Shown: positions 43,417 through 52,728, counted from the stretch's first letter. The stretch: DNA of 64,000 nt from Rhizobium sp. 18065 (GCF_902706095.1 NZ_CACSJP010000005.1:186001-250000), one strand, 5' to 3'. Notes: a model not told the origin generated them from the sequence alone. Translations and numbers: made by a program.

Positions 43417-45943
43417 CCTCTCCAACTGCGATCGTGAACCCATTCATATCCCTGGCAGCATCCAGCCCCACGGGTTTCTGTTGCACTGCGACCGCGAGCT
43501 TTCGAAGGTTCTGCGCCATTCCGCCAATGCCGGCGCCATGCTGCATCTCGATGGTGACCTGAACGGTCGCCACATTCTCGATCTGCTCGGGGCCGAAGTC
43601 ACCCATGACCTGCGCAACGCCATCGCCGCAGCACCCGAGGCCAGCCGCCCGGCTGTGCTTGCCCATATGCGCATGCCGAACGATGCGCATTTCGACATCG
43701 CCGTGCATCGCCAGGATGGCGGCGCAATCGTCGAGTTCGAGCCATCGCTGCGTCGCACGCAGCCGCTTCAGCTTGCGCGCGAGATGATCGGTCGCGTCAA
43801 GGACATCACCGATATCGACGCGCTGATCGGCGCCTCGGCCCGTCTGGTTCAGGCGGTTCTTGGTTATGACCGGGTGATGATCTACCGCTTCGAGGCGGAT
43901 GGCTCCGGCAAGGTCGTCAGCGAAGCCAAGCGCCACGATCTCGAGACTTTCCTCGGACAGTATTTCCCGGCGAGCGACATCCCCCGCCAGGCGCGCGCGC
44001 TTTACATGCAGAATCCTATCCGGGTGATCTCGGATGCCAGCGGCGCCCGGGTGCCGCTGGTTCCGGAGCTGGACAAAGCCGGCATGCCGCTCGATCTTTC
44101 ATTTGCCCATTTGCGCAGCGTCTCGCCAATTCACTGCGAGTATCTGCGCAACATGGGTGTCGGCGCGTCGATGTCGATTTCCATCATCACCAATGGCACG
44201 CTGTGGGGCCTGATCGCCTGCCATCATTATGCGCCGAAAACTCTCAGCATGTCCGAGCGTATCGCAGCGGAAATGTTCGGCGAGTTCTTCTCGCTGCATC
44301 TTCTCGCTCTGAAACAGAAGCGCAAGCTCGACATTGCCAACGAGACGCGGCGCTCGCTCGATCATTTCCTCCAGACGGCATCGCACTACTCCGACGTCGA
44401 TGCGCTGTTTGCCGGCGCGCTGCCGGCCTTTCAATCGCTGCTCGACTGCGATGGCGTCGGATTGTGGATGAACGGGCGACGGACCTCTGTAGGGACAACA
44501 CCGCCAGCCGGCGTGGAAGCGGTTTTGGCGCATTTTGTCGGCGAGGTTGCCGACGGCAGGATCTGGGCAAACCACATGCTGTCCGAGGTGTTTCCAGACG
44601 CGGAAAACTATTTCGAGGATGTCTCCGGCCTGATGGCCATCCCACTATCGCAGATCCCGCGTGACTATCTTTTCTTTTTTCGCAAGGAACGTCTGCAGAC
44701 GCTGAACTGGGCCGGAAATCCGGAAAAATCATACGAAACCGGTCCACTTGGCGATCGACTGACGCCGCGAAAGAGCTTCGCCATCTGGAAGGAAACCGTC
44801 CATCGCCAGGCAGAGCCCTGGAGCGAATCCGACATCGAGATCGCCGAAGCCCTGCGCTTGGCGACCGTCGAAATTGTGCTCCGTCACAGCGAGATGATGG
44901 CGGAAGAGCGCAGCAAGGCCGATATCCGCCAGCGTATGCTCAACGAGGAACTGAACCATCGGGTGAAGAACATTCTTGCCGTGATCAAATCCTTGATCGT
45001 AGCCCCAACGAAGGATGCGCGCCCGATCGAGGATTATATCGGCTCCCTGCGCGGCCGCATTCACGCGCTCTCCCACGCTCATGACCAGTTGACGCGTGGC
45101 GGCGGTGGTGGCGGTCTCAGCAATTTGCTGGAAACGGAACTGCTGCCCTATCGCGCGGGCAACACCAAATTTTCACTGCTTGGGCCATCGGTGACGCTGG
45201 ATGCCAGAGCCCATGCTGTCGCGGCGCTGGTCATTCATGAACTTTGCACCAATGCCGCCAAATATGGCGCCCTGTCCACACCCGGCGGCAGCCTTGCCGT
45301 CCAGTGGCAGAGCGAGGAAAACGGTGACTGCCTGATCACCTGGGACGAGGATGGCGGCCCGACCGTCGGCATGCCGAGCCGCAAGGGTTTTGGCACGGCC
45401 TTGATCGAGCGCAGCATTCCGTATGACCTGGGCGGCAGCAGCCGTGTCGACTATCGCTCAAGCGGCCTGTTTGCCGAATTCCGCCTGCCGGGGCGTTTTC
45501 TATCGTGGGAAGAAGTGGAACCGCAGATGGACAGCCATATGGTGCACTCGATACCCGCCAGCGCCGCGCCGGTGCTCGAACCATCCCTGCACATCCTTCT
45601 CGTCGAGGATCAGGTCCTGATCGCCATGGACGCCGAAATGATGCTGGCCGATGCCGGCTTGAACAATGTCGTGACCGCAAGCTCCAGCGCCGATGCCCTC
45701 AATCGACTGAAGAGCTTCACCCCCGGGATCGCCATTCTCGATATCAATCTCGGCCGCGACACGTCCGTGCCGGTTGCAGAGGAACTGGCACGGCGCAACA
45801 TCCCCTTCGTCTTTGCCACAGGCTATGATGACCGCTCCATCGTTCCGGAAAACTTTTCCGACGTGCCCGTCGTGCGCAAACCGTACGATAGCCTTGCACT
45901 GGTGGCGGCCCTCGCCGCGCGGCTGGGCAACGACCGGAACTGA
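43394..45943 (+). CDS. bphP: Bacteriophytochrome with HWE kinase and C-terminal receiver (Agp2-like)
   Basis: An 849-residue photoreceptor. Cys12 (LSNCDREPIHIPGSIQPHG) is the biliverdin attachment residue in the PAS domain. The GAF domain (about 125-310) has the DIP motif at 195-197. The PHY domain (about 320-500) has its tongue motif PRKSF at 458-462. An HWE-type histidine kinase has the phospho-acceptor His522 (ELNHRVKNIL) and WDEDGG. A single receiver domain (about 730-845) has phospho-Asp783. This order matches Agrobacterium Agp2, a bathy-type phytochrome, but the bathy photocycle itself is inferred. There is no separate output gene nearby. The ATG lies inside bphO. Confidence 0.93.
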   Translation: MPAAHSVDLSNCDREPIHIPGSIQPHGFLLHCDRELSKVLRHSANAGAMLHLDGDLNGRHILDLLGAEVTHDLRNAIAAAPEASRPAVLAHMRMPNDAHFDIAVHRQDGGAIVEFEPSLRRTQPLQLAREMIGRVKDITDIDALIGASARLVQAVLGYDRVMIYRFEADGSGKVVSEAKRHDLETFLGQYFPASDIPRQARALYMQNPIRVISDASGARVPLVPELDKAGMPLDLSFAHLRSVSPIHCEYLRNMGVGASMSISIITNGTLWGLIACHHYAPKTLSMSERIAAEMFGEFFSLHLLALKQKRKLDIANETRRSLDHFLQTASHYSDVDALFAGALPAFQSLLDCDGVGLWMNGRRTSVGTTPPAGVEAVLAHFVGEVADGRIWANHMLSEVFPDAENYFEDVSGLMAIPLSQIPRDYLFFFRKERLQTLNWAGNPEKSYETGPLGDRLTPRKSFAIWKETVHRQAEPWSESDIEIAEALRLATVEIVLRHSEMMAEERSKADIRQRMLNEELNHRVKNILAVIKSLIVAPTKDARPIEDYIGSLRGRIHALSHAHDQLTRGGGGGGLSNLLETELLPYRAGNTKFSLLGPSVTLDARAHAVAALVIHELCTNAAKYGALSTPGGSLAVQWQSEENGDCLITWDEDGGPTVGMPSRKGFGTALIERSIPYDLGGSSRVDYRSSGLFAEFRLPGRFLSWEEVEPQMDSHMVHSIPASAAPVLEPSLHILLVEDQVLIAMDAEMMLADAGLNNVVTASSSADALNRLKSFTPGIAILDINLGRDTSVPVAEELARRNIPFVFATGYDDRSIVPENFSDVPVVRKPYDSLALVAALAARLGNDRN

Positions 45944-45970
45944 TGGCAGTATTGCCGGTGCTGGACCGCA

Positions 45971-46000
45971 AAAATGCCGGGCTCCTTGCGGGACCCGGCA
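45971..46000 (-). terminator. Terminator for terC
   Basis: On the minus strand, TGCCGGG...CCCGGCA (7-bp stem with a partly paired interior) is followed by TTTT, 39 bases after the terC stop. It also lies 27 bases after the phytochrome stop and may end that transcript from the other side. Confidence 0.65.
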
Positions 46001-46038
46001 TCAAAGCGCCTCAGTCGGTGACTGGCGGCAGACCGGCC

Positions 46039-46671
46039 TTACACCAGGTAACCGGAGATGTGAGGCCAGACTTCGACCAGGCCATGATAGACCATCGTGA
46101 TGGTGACATAGACGATGACGCCGAGGCCGACATAGGCAATCCAGCGGTGCTTGTGCAGCAGCTTGGCCACGAGGTTCGCCGCAAGACCCATCAATGCGAT
46201 CGACAAAACAAGGCCGATCACCAGGACCGAGGTATGTTCCTTGGCAGCACCTGCGACAGCCAATACGTTGTCGAGCGACATTGACACGTCGGCTACGACG
46301 ATCTGGATCGCAGCCTGAAGGAAAGTCTTGTCGGTTTTCAGCTCGACATCGTCCGTTTCGCCTTCGTGATGCGGCTGATGGGCTGCGGCGCGAAGCTCAA
46401 CCCACATCTTCCAGCAAACCCAGGCGAGCAGCACGCCACCGAGCAATTGCAGGCCGACAATGTTCAGCAGGTAAGCCGTTCCCAGTGCAAAGCCGATGCG
46501 CATGACGGTCGCCGCAATGATGCCGACGAGGATCGCTTTGTTGCGCAGATGTGTCGGCAGGCCGGCAGCAGCCAGGCCGATGACGATGGCATTGTCGCCC
46601 GCCAATACCAGATCGATTGCGATGACCTGGAACAATGCCGCAAGACCTGCGGCGGTAAAGATTTCCGTCAT
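46039..46671 (-). CDS. TerC family membrane protein
   Basis: A 210-residue protein with about seven helices. Conserved Asp residues lie in the helices IDLVLAGDNAIVIGLAAAGLP and VVADVSMSLDNVLAVAGAA, the acidic motifs of TerC proteins that are linked to metal (manganese) efflux during or after secretion. A His/Asp/Glu-rich loop (HQPHHEGETDDVE) lies in the centre. ATG 46671 is used; the longer upstream frame has no family similarity. Confidence 0.85.
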   Translation of the reverse strand: MTEIFTAAGLAALFQVIAIDLVLAGDNAIVIGLAAAGLPTHLRNKAILVGIIAATVMRIGFALGTAYLLNIVGLQLLGGVLLAWVCWKMWVELRAAAHQPHHEGETDDVELKTDKTFLQAAIQIVVADVSMSLDNVLAVAGAAKEHTSVLVIGLVLSIALMGLAANLVAKLLHKHRWIAYVGLGVIVYVTITMVYHGLVEVWPHISGYLV

Positions 46672-47063
46672 GAGTTTGGTTCGTCCCCACGTTCCTGATG
46701 GCGTCATCCCATACAGCATGGCCGCGTGAATGAAAGATCGAAAATGCCAACGGCGGGCTGCTTCTTCACACTTCACAATGGTTCCGAGACGATTTCCACT
46801 GCTGCCGACCTGCATATGCGCATCGACATCTTGAAACACGCCGCGCGTTTCGCTTTGTTCTGTTTGTGTCGCAGTTTCCGCGGCATCGAGCTCATCCTGG
46901 TCAACGACCGGCTCGCCTATCAGCTGGATTATCAGGGCGGCCTCATCAAGCCGTGAAACATGGCTTTGCTCCGGAGCGCCTGCGAACCGCCCTTGCTATT
47001 CCGGCCATTCCCGTGAAAATGCCCAAACGACAGCCACCGCACAAAAGGCGCTAGAATTTAGGC
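46672..47063. other. Intergenic region between terC and the permease-kinase gene
   Basis: A 392-base divergent gap that must hold promoters for both genes. The only coding-like stretch is the short frame described at 46816-46956. I see no convincing operator. Confidence 0.4.
46816..46956 (+). CDS. Possible small protein, 46 residues
   Basis: A short frame starting MRIDILKHAARFALFCLCRSF and ending DYQGGLIKP, with strong G/C preference at the third codon position like the surrounding genes. It has a short hydrophobic Cys-containing stretch. There is no good ribosome site, an in-frame ATG exists at 46726, and I recognise no family. It might be a remnant or an upstream peptide of the permease-kinase gene. 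Confidence 0.3.
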   Translation: MRIDILKHAARFALFCLCRSFRGIELILVNDRLAYQLDYQGGLIKP

Positions 47064-50000
47064 ATGCCAGCACGCCAACGCATCATTCCCGTCCGCCGCG
47101 AATACAATCGCTGGGTCGCCAACCAGACGCTGGAAGACTACGCGCTGCGGTTCACCGCAAAGAGCGCACGGCAATTCTCCTCCAGCCGGATTTCGCAGAC
47201 CGCGATCGGCGCCATTTCCTTCCTGGCACTGGAGGCCATCGGAGGCACGATCACGCTCGCCTATGGCACCACCAACGCCTTTTTCGCCATTGTCGTCGCC
47301 GCCATCCTGATGCTGCTCGTCGGCGTGCCGATCAGCCGCTATGCAATCCGCCACGGCGTTGATATCGACCTGCTCACCCGCGGCGCCGGCTTCGGCTATA
47401 TCGGCTCGACCATCACCTCGCTGATCTATGCCAGCTTCACCTTCATGCTCTTTGCCATCGAGGCATCGATCATGACCGGAGCGCTACAACTGGCCTTTGG
47501 CGTGCCGCTCTGGCTTGGCTACATCATTTCCGCCGTCGTCGTTTTGCCACTGGTCACCTATGGCATCAGGCTGATCTCTAAATTCCAGCTGATCACCCAG
47601 CCGATCTGGATCGTACTCAACATCCTGCCGTTCATTTTCATCGCCTTTCTCGACTGGGAAAAGATCGACCTCTGGCGTGCCTTTGCCGGCGTCAACCATT
47701 CCAATGCCGGCATGGGCCAGACCGCACCTTTTGATCTGGTCGAATTCGGTGCCGCCTCCGCCGTCATCCTGGCGCTGATGCCGCAGATCGGCGAACAGGT
47801 AGACTTCCTCCGCTTCCTGCCGCCGGAAGGTGCACGCAAGCTGCACCACAAGATCGCCATCTTCCTCGCCGGCTCCGGCTGGGTCGTACTCGGCGTGCCC
47901 AAGCTTCTCGCCGGCTCCTTCCTCGCCGTCCTGACGCTCGCCACCGGCGTACCGGTCGGGGAAGCCGCCGACCCGTCGCAGATGTATCTCGCCGCCTTCG
48001 GCTACATGATCCCCAATGAAACCGCCGCCATGTTGCTGATGGCCGGTTTCGTGGTCATCTCGCAGCTGAAGATCAACGTGATGAATGCCTATGCCGGCTC
48101 GCTGGCCTGGTCGAATTTCTTCTCCCGCCTGACCCACAGCCATCCCGGCCGCGTCGTCTGGCTGGTCTTCAACGTGGCCATCGCCCTGCTCCTGATGGAA
48201 CTCGGCATCTACGAACTGCTGGAGGAAACGCTCGGCATCTTCTCGATCATCGCCATGAGCTGGCTCTGCGCCATCTCGGCCGATCTGTTCATCAACAAGC
48301 GCCTCGGCCTGTCGCCGCCCGGCATCGAATTCAAGCGCGCCCATCTCTACGACATCAATCCGGTCGGTTGCGGCACCATGCTCCTGTCGGCAACCGTCGC
48401 ACTTGCCGCCCATTTCGGCGCATTCGGCGCATTGCTCGCCTCGCTCTCCACATTCGTGACGTTGATCGCCTTCGTCATCTCTCCGCTGATCGCCTGGTGG
48501 AGTGACGGCAAGTTCTACCTGGCCCGCAAGCCGCGCCAGAGCTGGAAGAACCTGACCGGCATCACCTGCTCGATCTGCGAACATCCGTTCGAGCCGGAAG
48601 ACATGGCCTGGTGCCCCGCCTATGCCGCGCCGATCTGTTCGCTGTGTTGCACGCTCGACAGCCGCTGTCATGACATGTGCAAGCCGAACGCCAGGATCAA
48701 TGCCCAGGCTGCGGCCGTCGCCCGCACCTTCCTGCCCGAGGTCCTGCTGCAGCGGTTTTCCACTCGGCTCGGCCGCTATGCCCTGACCTCGCTCATATCG
48801 ATCTCGCTGATTGGCGCAATCCTCGCCTTCATCGCCCATCAGGTGAATGTCGCCACGCCGGAAATGGCAACCGTAGTCGATCGCACCGTTCTGGTGGTCT
48901 TCTTCATCTTCGCCATCATCGCCGGCAGCGCCTCCTGGTTCTATGTGCTCGCCCATGACAGCCGGGTGGTCGCCGAAGAGGAATCCTCGCGCCAGAATAC
49001 GCTGTTGCTGAAGGAGATCGCCGCCCACCGCAAGACCGATGCAGCCCTGCAGAACGCCAAGGAAACCGCCGAAGCCGCCAACCGCGCCAAAAGCCGCTAT
49101 GTCGTCGGCCTCTCCCACGAATTACGCACGCCGCTCAATGCCGTGCTCGGTTATGCCCAGATCCTCGAGCGCGACGAGACCATCCCCGTGCCGCGCCAGT
49201 CTGCGATCAAGGTCATCCGCCGCTCTGCAGACCACCTCTCGGGCCTGATCGACGGGTTGCTGGACATTTCCAAGATCGAAGCTGGCCGTCTGCAGGTCTT
49301 CTCCAACGAGGTCAATATCCAGGATTTCCTCGATCAGCTGATCGACATGTTCGCCCCCCAGGCCGCCGCCAAGGGACTGGTCTTCGAGCACCAGCGCTCG
49401 CAGAACCTGCCGCTTTATGTGCGCACCGACGAGCGCCGGATCCGGCAGATCCTCGTCAACCTCCTGTCCAACGCCATCAAGTTCACCGACGAGGGTATCG
49501 TCCGCTTCGAGGTCACCTATCGCAGCCAGGTGGCAACCTTCACCGTCACCGATACCGGCCGCGGCATTGCCGAAAAAGATCTCAACCGGATCTACGAGCC
49601 CTTCCAGCGTGGCGAGGCCGACAATATCCGGCCGCAGCCCGGCCTCGGTCTCGGCCTGACCATCACCAAGCTGCTGACCAATACGCTCGGCGGCGAGATT
49701 GCCGTGACCAGCGAGCGCGACAAGGGCTCGATCTTCAAGGTCCGGCTGATGCTGTCGGCGATCGACAGGCCAAACACCGCCCCTGCCCCCGAACGCAAGA
49801 TCGCCTCCTATACCGGCCCGCGACGCACGATCGTCGTAGTCGATGACAATGAAGATCACCGCGAACTGATGCGCGAGGTTCTGGCCCCGCTCGATTTCGT
49901 TGTGCTGACGGCAGCCGGTGGCCCGGAATGCCTCACCCTGATCGAAGGCGTGCGGCCAGATCTCTTCCTGGTCGACATCTCGATGCCCGGCATGAATGGC

Positions 50001-50447
50001 TGGCAACTGGTCGAAAAATTGCGCGATGCCGGCCAGAAGGCACCCATCCTGATGCTCTCGGCCAATATCGGCGATGCCCCGGCTGCCGGTGGCGAAGGCC
50101 ATGACGATGCCATTGCCAAGCCCGTCGACATCAAGCGCCTGCGCGACAAGCTTGCCATGTTCCTTGGCCTTGAATGGATCTATGCCGACGATCCGCGCCT
50201 GCTTCTGCCGGCGGTTCCAGCGCTCAAACCCACCTCCCCCGGAGACACCCATCTGGACGAGTTGATCCAACTCTGCGAAATCGGCTATGTGCGCGGGATA
50301 GAAGCAAAGCTTGCCGAACTATCCGGCGCGACCACCCATGCCGCCTTTGTCGACGGTGCCCGCGCTTACCTGCAGGTATTCGATCTGGCTGGCTTGCGCG
50401 GCTATCTGACTTCGTTTGTAACCGGCAAGGAGCCGATCCATGGTTGA
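47064..50447 (+). CDS. NCS1-permease / Cys-rich / hybrid histidine kinase fusion
   Basis: A 1127-residue membrane sensor. Residues 1-485 form an NCS1 (purine-cytosine permease)-like transporter with about 12 helices (NRWVANQTLEDYALRF at the start, LLTRGAGFGYIGSTITSLIYA). Residues 502-539 hold eight Cys (C-x2-C, C, C-x2-CC, C-x3-C) that could bind two metal ions. Two more helices (about 575-635) and a coiled coil follow. The kinase has His685 (LSHELRTPLN), the N box NLLSNAIKFTD, and G boxes DTGRGI and GLGLGLTI. A receiver domain has Asp971, then about 110 residues remain. The plan recalls the transporter-fused kinases CbrA and CrbS/MxtR, which use another transporter family. Signal unknown; nucleobases, urea or amides are plausible from context. 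Confidence 0.9.
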   Translation: MPARQRIIPVRREYNRWVANQTLEDYALRFTAKSARQFSSSRISQTAIGAISFLALEAIGGTITLAYGTTNAFFAIVVAAILMLLVGVPISRYAIRHGVDIDLLTRGAGFGYIGSTITSLIYASFTFMLFAIEASIMTGALQLAFGVPLWLGYIISAVVVLPLVTYGIRLISKFQLITQPIWIVLNILPFIFIAFLDWEKIDLWRAFAGVNHSNAGMGQTAPFDLVEFGAASAVILALMPQIGEQVDFLRFLPPEGARKLHHKIAIFLAGSGWVVLGVPKLLAGSFLAVLTLATGVPVGEAADPSQMYLAAFGYMIPNETAAMLLMAGFVVISQLKINVMNAYAGSLAWSNFFSRLTHSHPGRVVWLVFNVAIALLLMELGIYELLEETLGIFSIIAMSWLCAISADLFINKRLGLSPPGIEFKRAHLYDINPVGCGTMLLSATVALAAHFGAFGALLASLSTFVTLIAFVISPLIAWWSDGKFYLARKPRQSWKNLTGITCSICEHPFEPEDMAWCPAYAAPICSLCCTLDSRCHDMCKPNARINAQAAAVARTFLPEVLLQRFSTRLGRYALTSLISISLIGAILAFIAHQVNVATPEMATVVDRTVLVVFFIFAIIAGSASWFYVLAHDSRVVAEEESSRQNTLLLKEIAAHRKTDAALQNAKETAEAANRAKSRYVVGLSHELRTPLNAVLGYAQILERDETIPVPRQSAIKVIRRSADHLSGLIDGLLDISKIEAGRLQVFSNEVNIQDFLDQLIDMFAPQAAAKGLVFEHQRSQNLPLYVRTDERRIRQILVNLLSNAIKFTDEGIVRFEVTYRSQVATFTVTDTGRGIAEKDLNRIYEPFQRGEADNIRPQPGLGLGLTITKLLTNTLGGEIAVTSERDKGSIFKVRLMLSAIDRPNTAPAPERKIASYTGPRRTIVVVDDNEDHRELMREVLAPLDFVVLTAAGGPECLTLIEGVRPDLFLVDISMPGMNGWQLVEKLRDAGQKAPILMLSANIGDAPAAGGEGHDDAIAKPVDIKRLRDKLAMFLGLEWIYADDPRLLLPAVPALKPTSPGDTHLDELIQLCEIGYVRGIEAKLAELSGATTHAAFVDGARAYLQVFDLAGLRGYLTSFVTGKEPIHG

Positions 50448-51363
50448 AGCCAGCAGACGCGATATCGTTCTGCTCGTCGATGACAGCCCCGATGCGCTCG
50501 GCTTCCTGACCGAGGCGCTGGAGGCATCCGGCTTTTCCGTGCTGATCGCCACCTCCGGCCATGCCGCACTCTCGATCGTCAACCGCATCAGCCCGGACCT
50601 CATCCTGCTCGACGCCGTCATGCCCGGCATGGACGGTTTCGAGACCTGCCGCAGCCTGAAGGCCGATCCGGTCGTGGCCCAGGTTCCGGTGATCTTCATG
50701 ACCGGCCTCACCGAGACCGAGCATGTGGTCAACGCGCTGGAAAGCGGCGGCGTCGACTATCTGACCAAGCCGATCAATATCGACGAATTGCGCGCCCGCA
50801 TCCGCGTGCATCTGTCGAATGCCCGCTCAGCCCAGAGCGCCCGCGTCGCCCTCGATGCCGCCGGTCGGCATCTGCTCGCCGTGCGAGGCGATGGCCAGGT
50901 GCACTGGACGACACCGCAAGCGAGCCGGCTGATCGAAAGCGCCACCGGCACCGCCGATGGCATCAACGAAGTGGCAAGCGCCACCGCCACCTGGCTTTCC
51001 CACCGCCGCGCCAGCGGCGGAACGACGAGCGAGGGCACCTTCCCCTTTGCCAGCGCCTCGGGCGTTTCCCTGCAGCTTTCCTTCCTCGGCACGATCGGCG
51101 CCGACGAATATCTCTTCCGCATCACCTCGGCCAACCGCCAGAGCGAGGACGAACTGCTGCGCCAGCGCTTCGGCCTCACCCACCGCGAAAGCGAAGTGCT
51201 GCTGTGGATCGCCAAGGGCAAGGCCAACCGCGATATCGGCGAAATACTTGGCCTGTCGTCGCGCACCGTCAACAAACATCTCGAGCAGATCTATTCCAAG
51301 CTCGGCGTCGAGAACCGGGCCTCCGCCGCCGTGCGCGCCGCACAGGTCCTGCACGAAGGCTGA
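50440..51363 (+). CDS. REC-LuxR response regulator, partner of the permease-kinase
   Basis: A 307-residue response regulator. The receiver domain (about residues 8-125) has the acidic pair DD14-15, phospho-Asp58 (LLDAVMPGMDG) and the Lys in YLTKPIN. The middle part (about 130-235) is PAS-like, which is unusual for the class. A LuxR/NarL helix-turn-helix ends the protein (LTHRESEVLLWIAKGKANRDIGEILGLSSRTVNKHLEQIYSKLGV). It starts 8 bases before the kinase stop, so it is surely its partner. Its targets are unknown; the convergent bra operon and the urt, pyrimidine or sox genes are candidates. Confidence 0.9.
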   Translation: MVEASRRDIVLLVDDSPDALGFLTEALEASGFSVLIATSGHAALSIVNRISPDLILLDAVMPGMDGFETCRSLKADPVVAQVPVIFMTGLTETEHVVNALESGGVDYLTKPINIDELRARIRVHLSNARSAQSARVALDAAGRHLLAVRGDGQVHWTTPQASRLIESATGTADGINEVASATATWLSHRRASGGTTSEGTFPFASASGVSLQLSFLGTIGADEYLFRITSANRQSEDELLRQRFGLTHRESEVLLWIAKGKANRDIGEILGLSSRTVNKHLEQIYSKLGVENRASAAVRAAQVLHEG

Positions 51364-51424
51364 GCATCCTCTTCGTATTCAACGTCTTGCAAGTACATCC
51401 TGCGACGACCGCCTCCAAACGCAG

Positions 51425-51449
51425 AAAACCCGGCGCGAGGCCGGGTTTT
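51425..51449. terminator. Bidirectional terminator between the response regulator and braC
   Basis: AAAACCCGGC-gcgag-GCCGGGTTTT is a perfect 10-bp stem flanked by A and T runs. It can end both the plus-strand regulator transcript and the minus-strand bra operon. Confidence 0.9.
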
Positions 51450-51472
51450 CCGTTTTCCGATCAAAGATCGAA

Positions 51473-52588
51473 TTATTGCGGAACGTAGGTGAAGTTGCCG
51501 TCGGCACCCTTCTTCCATTCGTACATGATGTAGCCCGGGATCTTCGGGTCGCCCTTTTCGTCGAAGGACATGTCGCCGAGAGCGGTCGGGAACGGACCCT
51601 TTTCCTTCATTGCGGTGGCAACGGCTTCAGCGTCGTTGGAACCGGCAGCCTTGGCGGCGGCAGCGATGGTCTGCAGCGCAGCGTAGGAATAGAGCGTGTA
51701 AGCTTCAGGATTGAAGCCGGCAGCCTTGAACTTTTCGACGAGTTCCTTGTTGGCCGGGTTCAGTGTCGGGTCAGGACCGAAGGTGTTGAGCGTGCCTTCG
51801 ACAGCGTCGCCAGCGATCGAAGCCAGTTCGTTCGAAACGATACCGTCGCCCGATACCAGCGTAGCCTTCAGGCCCTGGTCAGCAGCCTGACGGATGATCA
51901 GACCAGCTTCGGTATGCAGACCACCCCAATAGATGATGGAGACGCCGGCTTCCTTCATCTTGGCGATGAGGGCCGAGAAGTCCTTGTCACCGGTGGTGAC
52001 GCCTTCGTACATGACTTCCGTCAGGCCGGCAGCGTTCATCGCCTTCTTGGTTTCATCAGCAAGGCCCTGACCGTACGGGGTCTTGTCATGAACGACAGCG
52101 ATCTTGGCGTCCTTGAACTTCTCAGCAAGGTAAGCACCGGCAACGGCGCCCTGCTGGTCGTCACGGCCGCAGGTGCGGAAGGTGTTCCACAGGCCGCGCT
52201 CGGTGAAGACCGGGTTGGTAGCAGCTGGGGTGATTTCGAGGATGCCGTTTTCGGCATAGACTTCAGACGCCGGGATGGAAACGCCCGAGTTGAAGTGGCC
52301 GACCACGAACTTCACGCCGTCAGCAACGAACTTGTTGGCAACCGAGATGCCCTGCTTCGGGTCGGAAACGTCGTCGCCGAGAACGATCTTGATCTGCTCG
52401 CCGTTGATACCGCCTGCAGCGTTGATGTCTGCAGCAGCCTGTTCAGCACCCTTCTGGAGCTGAGCGCCGAAAGCCGCGTTCGGACCTGTCAGCGGGCCGC
52501 CGACGCCGACGAGGATGTCAGCCCAAGCGTTGCCGCTGAAGGCGACCATCGCCGACAGGGCAACTGCCGAGAGAAGAGACTTCTTCAT
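51473..52588 (-). CDS. braC: Branched-chain/general amino-acid ABC binding protein
   Basis: A 371-residue periplasmic protein with a Sec signal (about residues 1-23, SGNAWA). The mature start [37 protein letters not shown] and [22 protein letters not shown] match LivJ/BraC. Rhizobium BraC gives the Bra system a wide amino-acid range, including GABA. Like R. leguminosarum braDEFGC, it is the last gene of the operon. The 140-base gap upstream (52589-52728) has no gene I can see. Confidence 0.9.
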   Translation of the reverse strand: MKKSLLSAVALSAMVAFSGNAWADILVGVGGPLTGPNAAFGAQLQKGAEQAAADINAAGGINGEQIKIVLGDDVSDPKQGISVANKFVADGVKFVVGHFNSGVSIPASEVYAENGILEITPAATNPVFTERGLWNTFRTCGRDDQQGAVAGAYLAEKFKDAKIAVVHDKTPYGQGLADETKKAMNAAGLTEVMYEGVTTGDKDFSALIAKMKEAGVSIIYWGGLHTEAGLIIRQAADQGLKATLVSGDGIVSNELASIAGDAVEGTLNTFGPDPTLNPANKELVEKFKAAGFNPEAYTLYSYAALQTIAAAAKAAGSNDAEAVATAMKEKGPFPTALGDMSFDEKGDPKIPGYIMYEWKKGADGNFTYVPQ

Positions 52589-52728
52589 ATTGTAACTCCC
52601 AAGTTTTTATGCGGGTTTGGTTATAAAACCCTGCGCAACACCCGCTGACACTGCGCCGGAAAACGGTTCCACTCTTTATTAGGGGCCATCGCCTCTGCCG
52701 CCAATCTGGGACAGAAAACAACAACTTG

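Noticed and set aside
44099..44747. Minus-strand frames inside the phytochrome gene
   Set aside because: They overlap the GAF and PHY domains in antisense and show no domain of their own.
47484..49118. Minus-strand frame of 544 codons over the permease-kinase gene
   Set aside because: Composition is Gly, Asp and Gln rich with no motif; antisense shadow.
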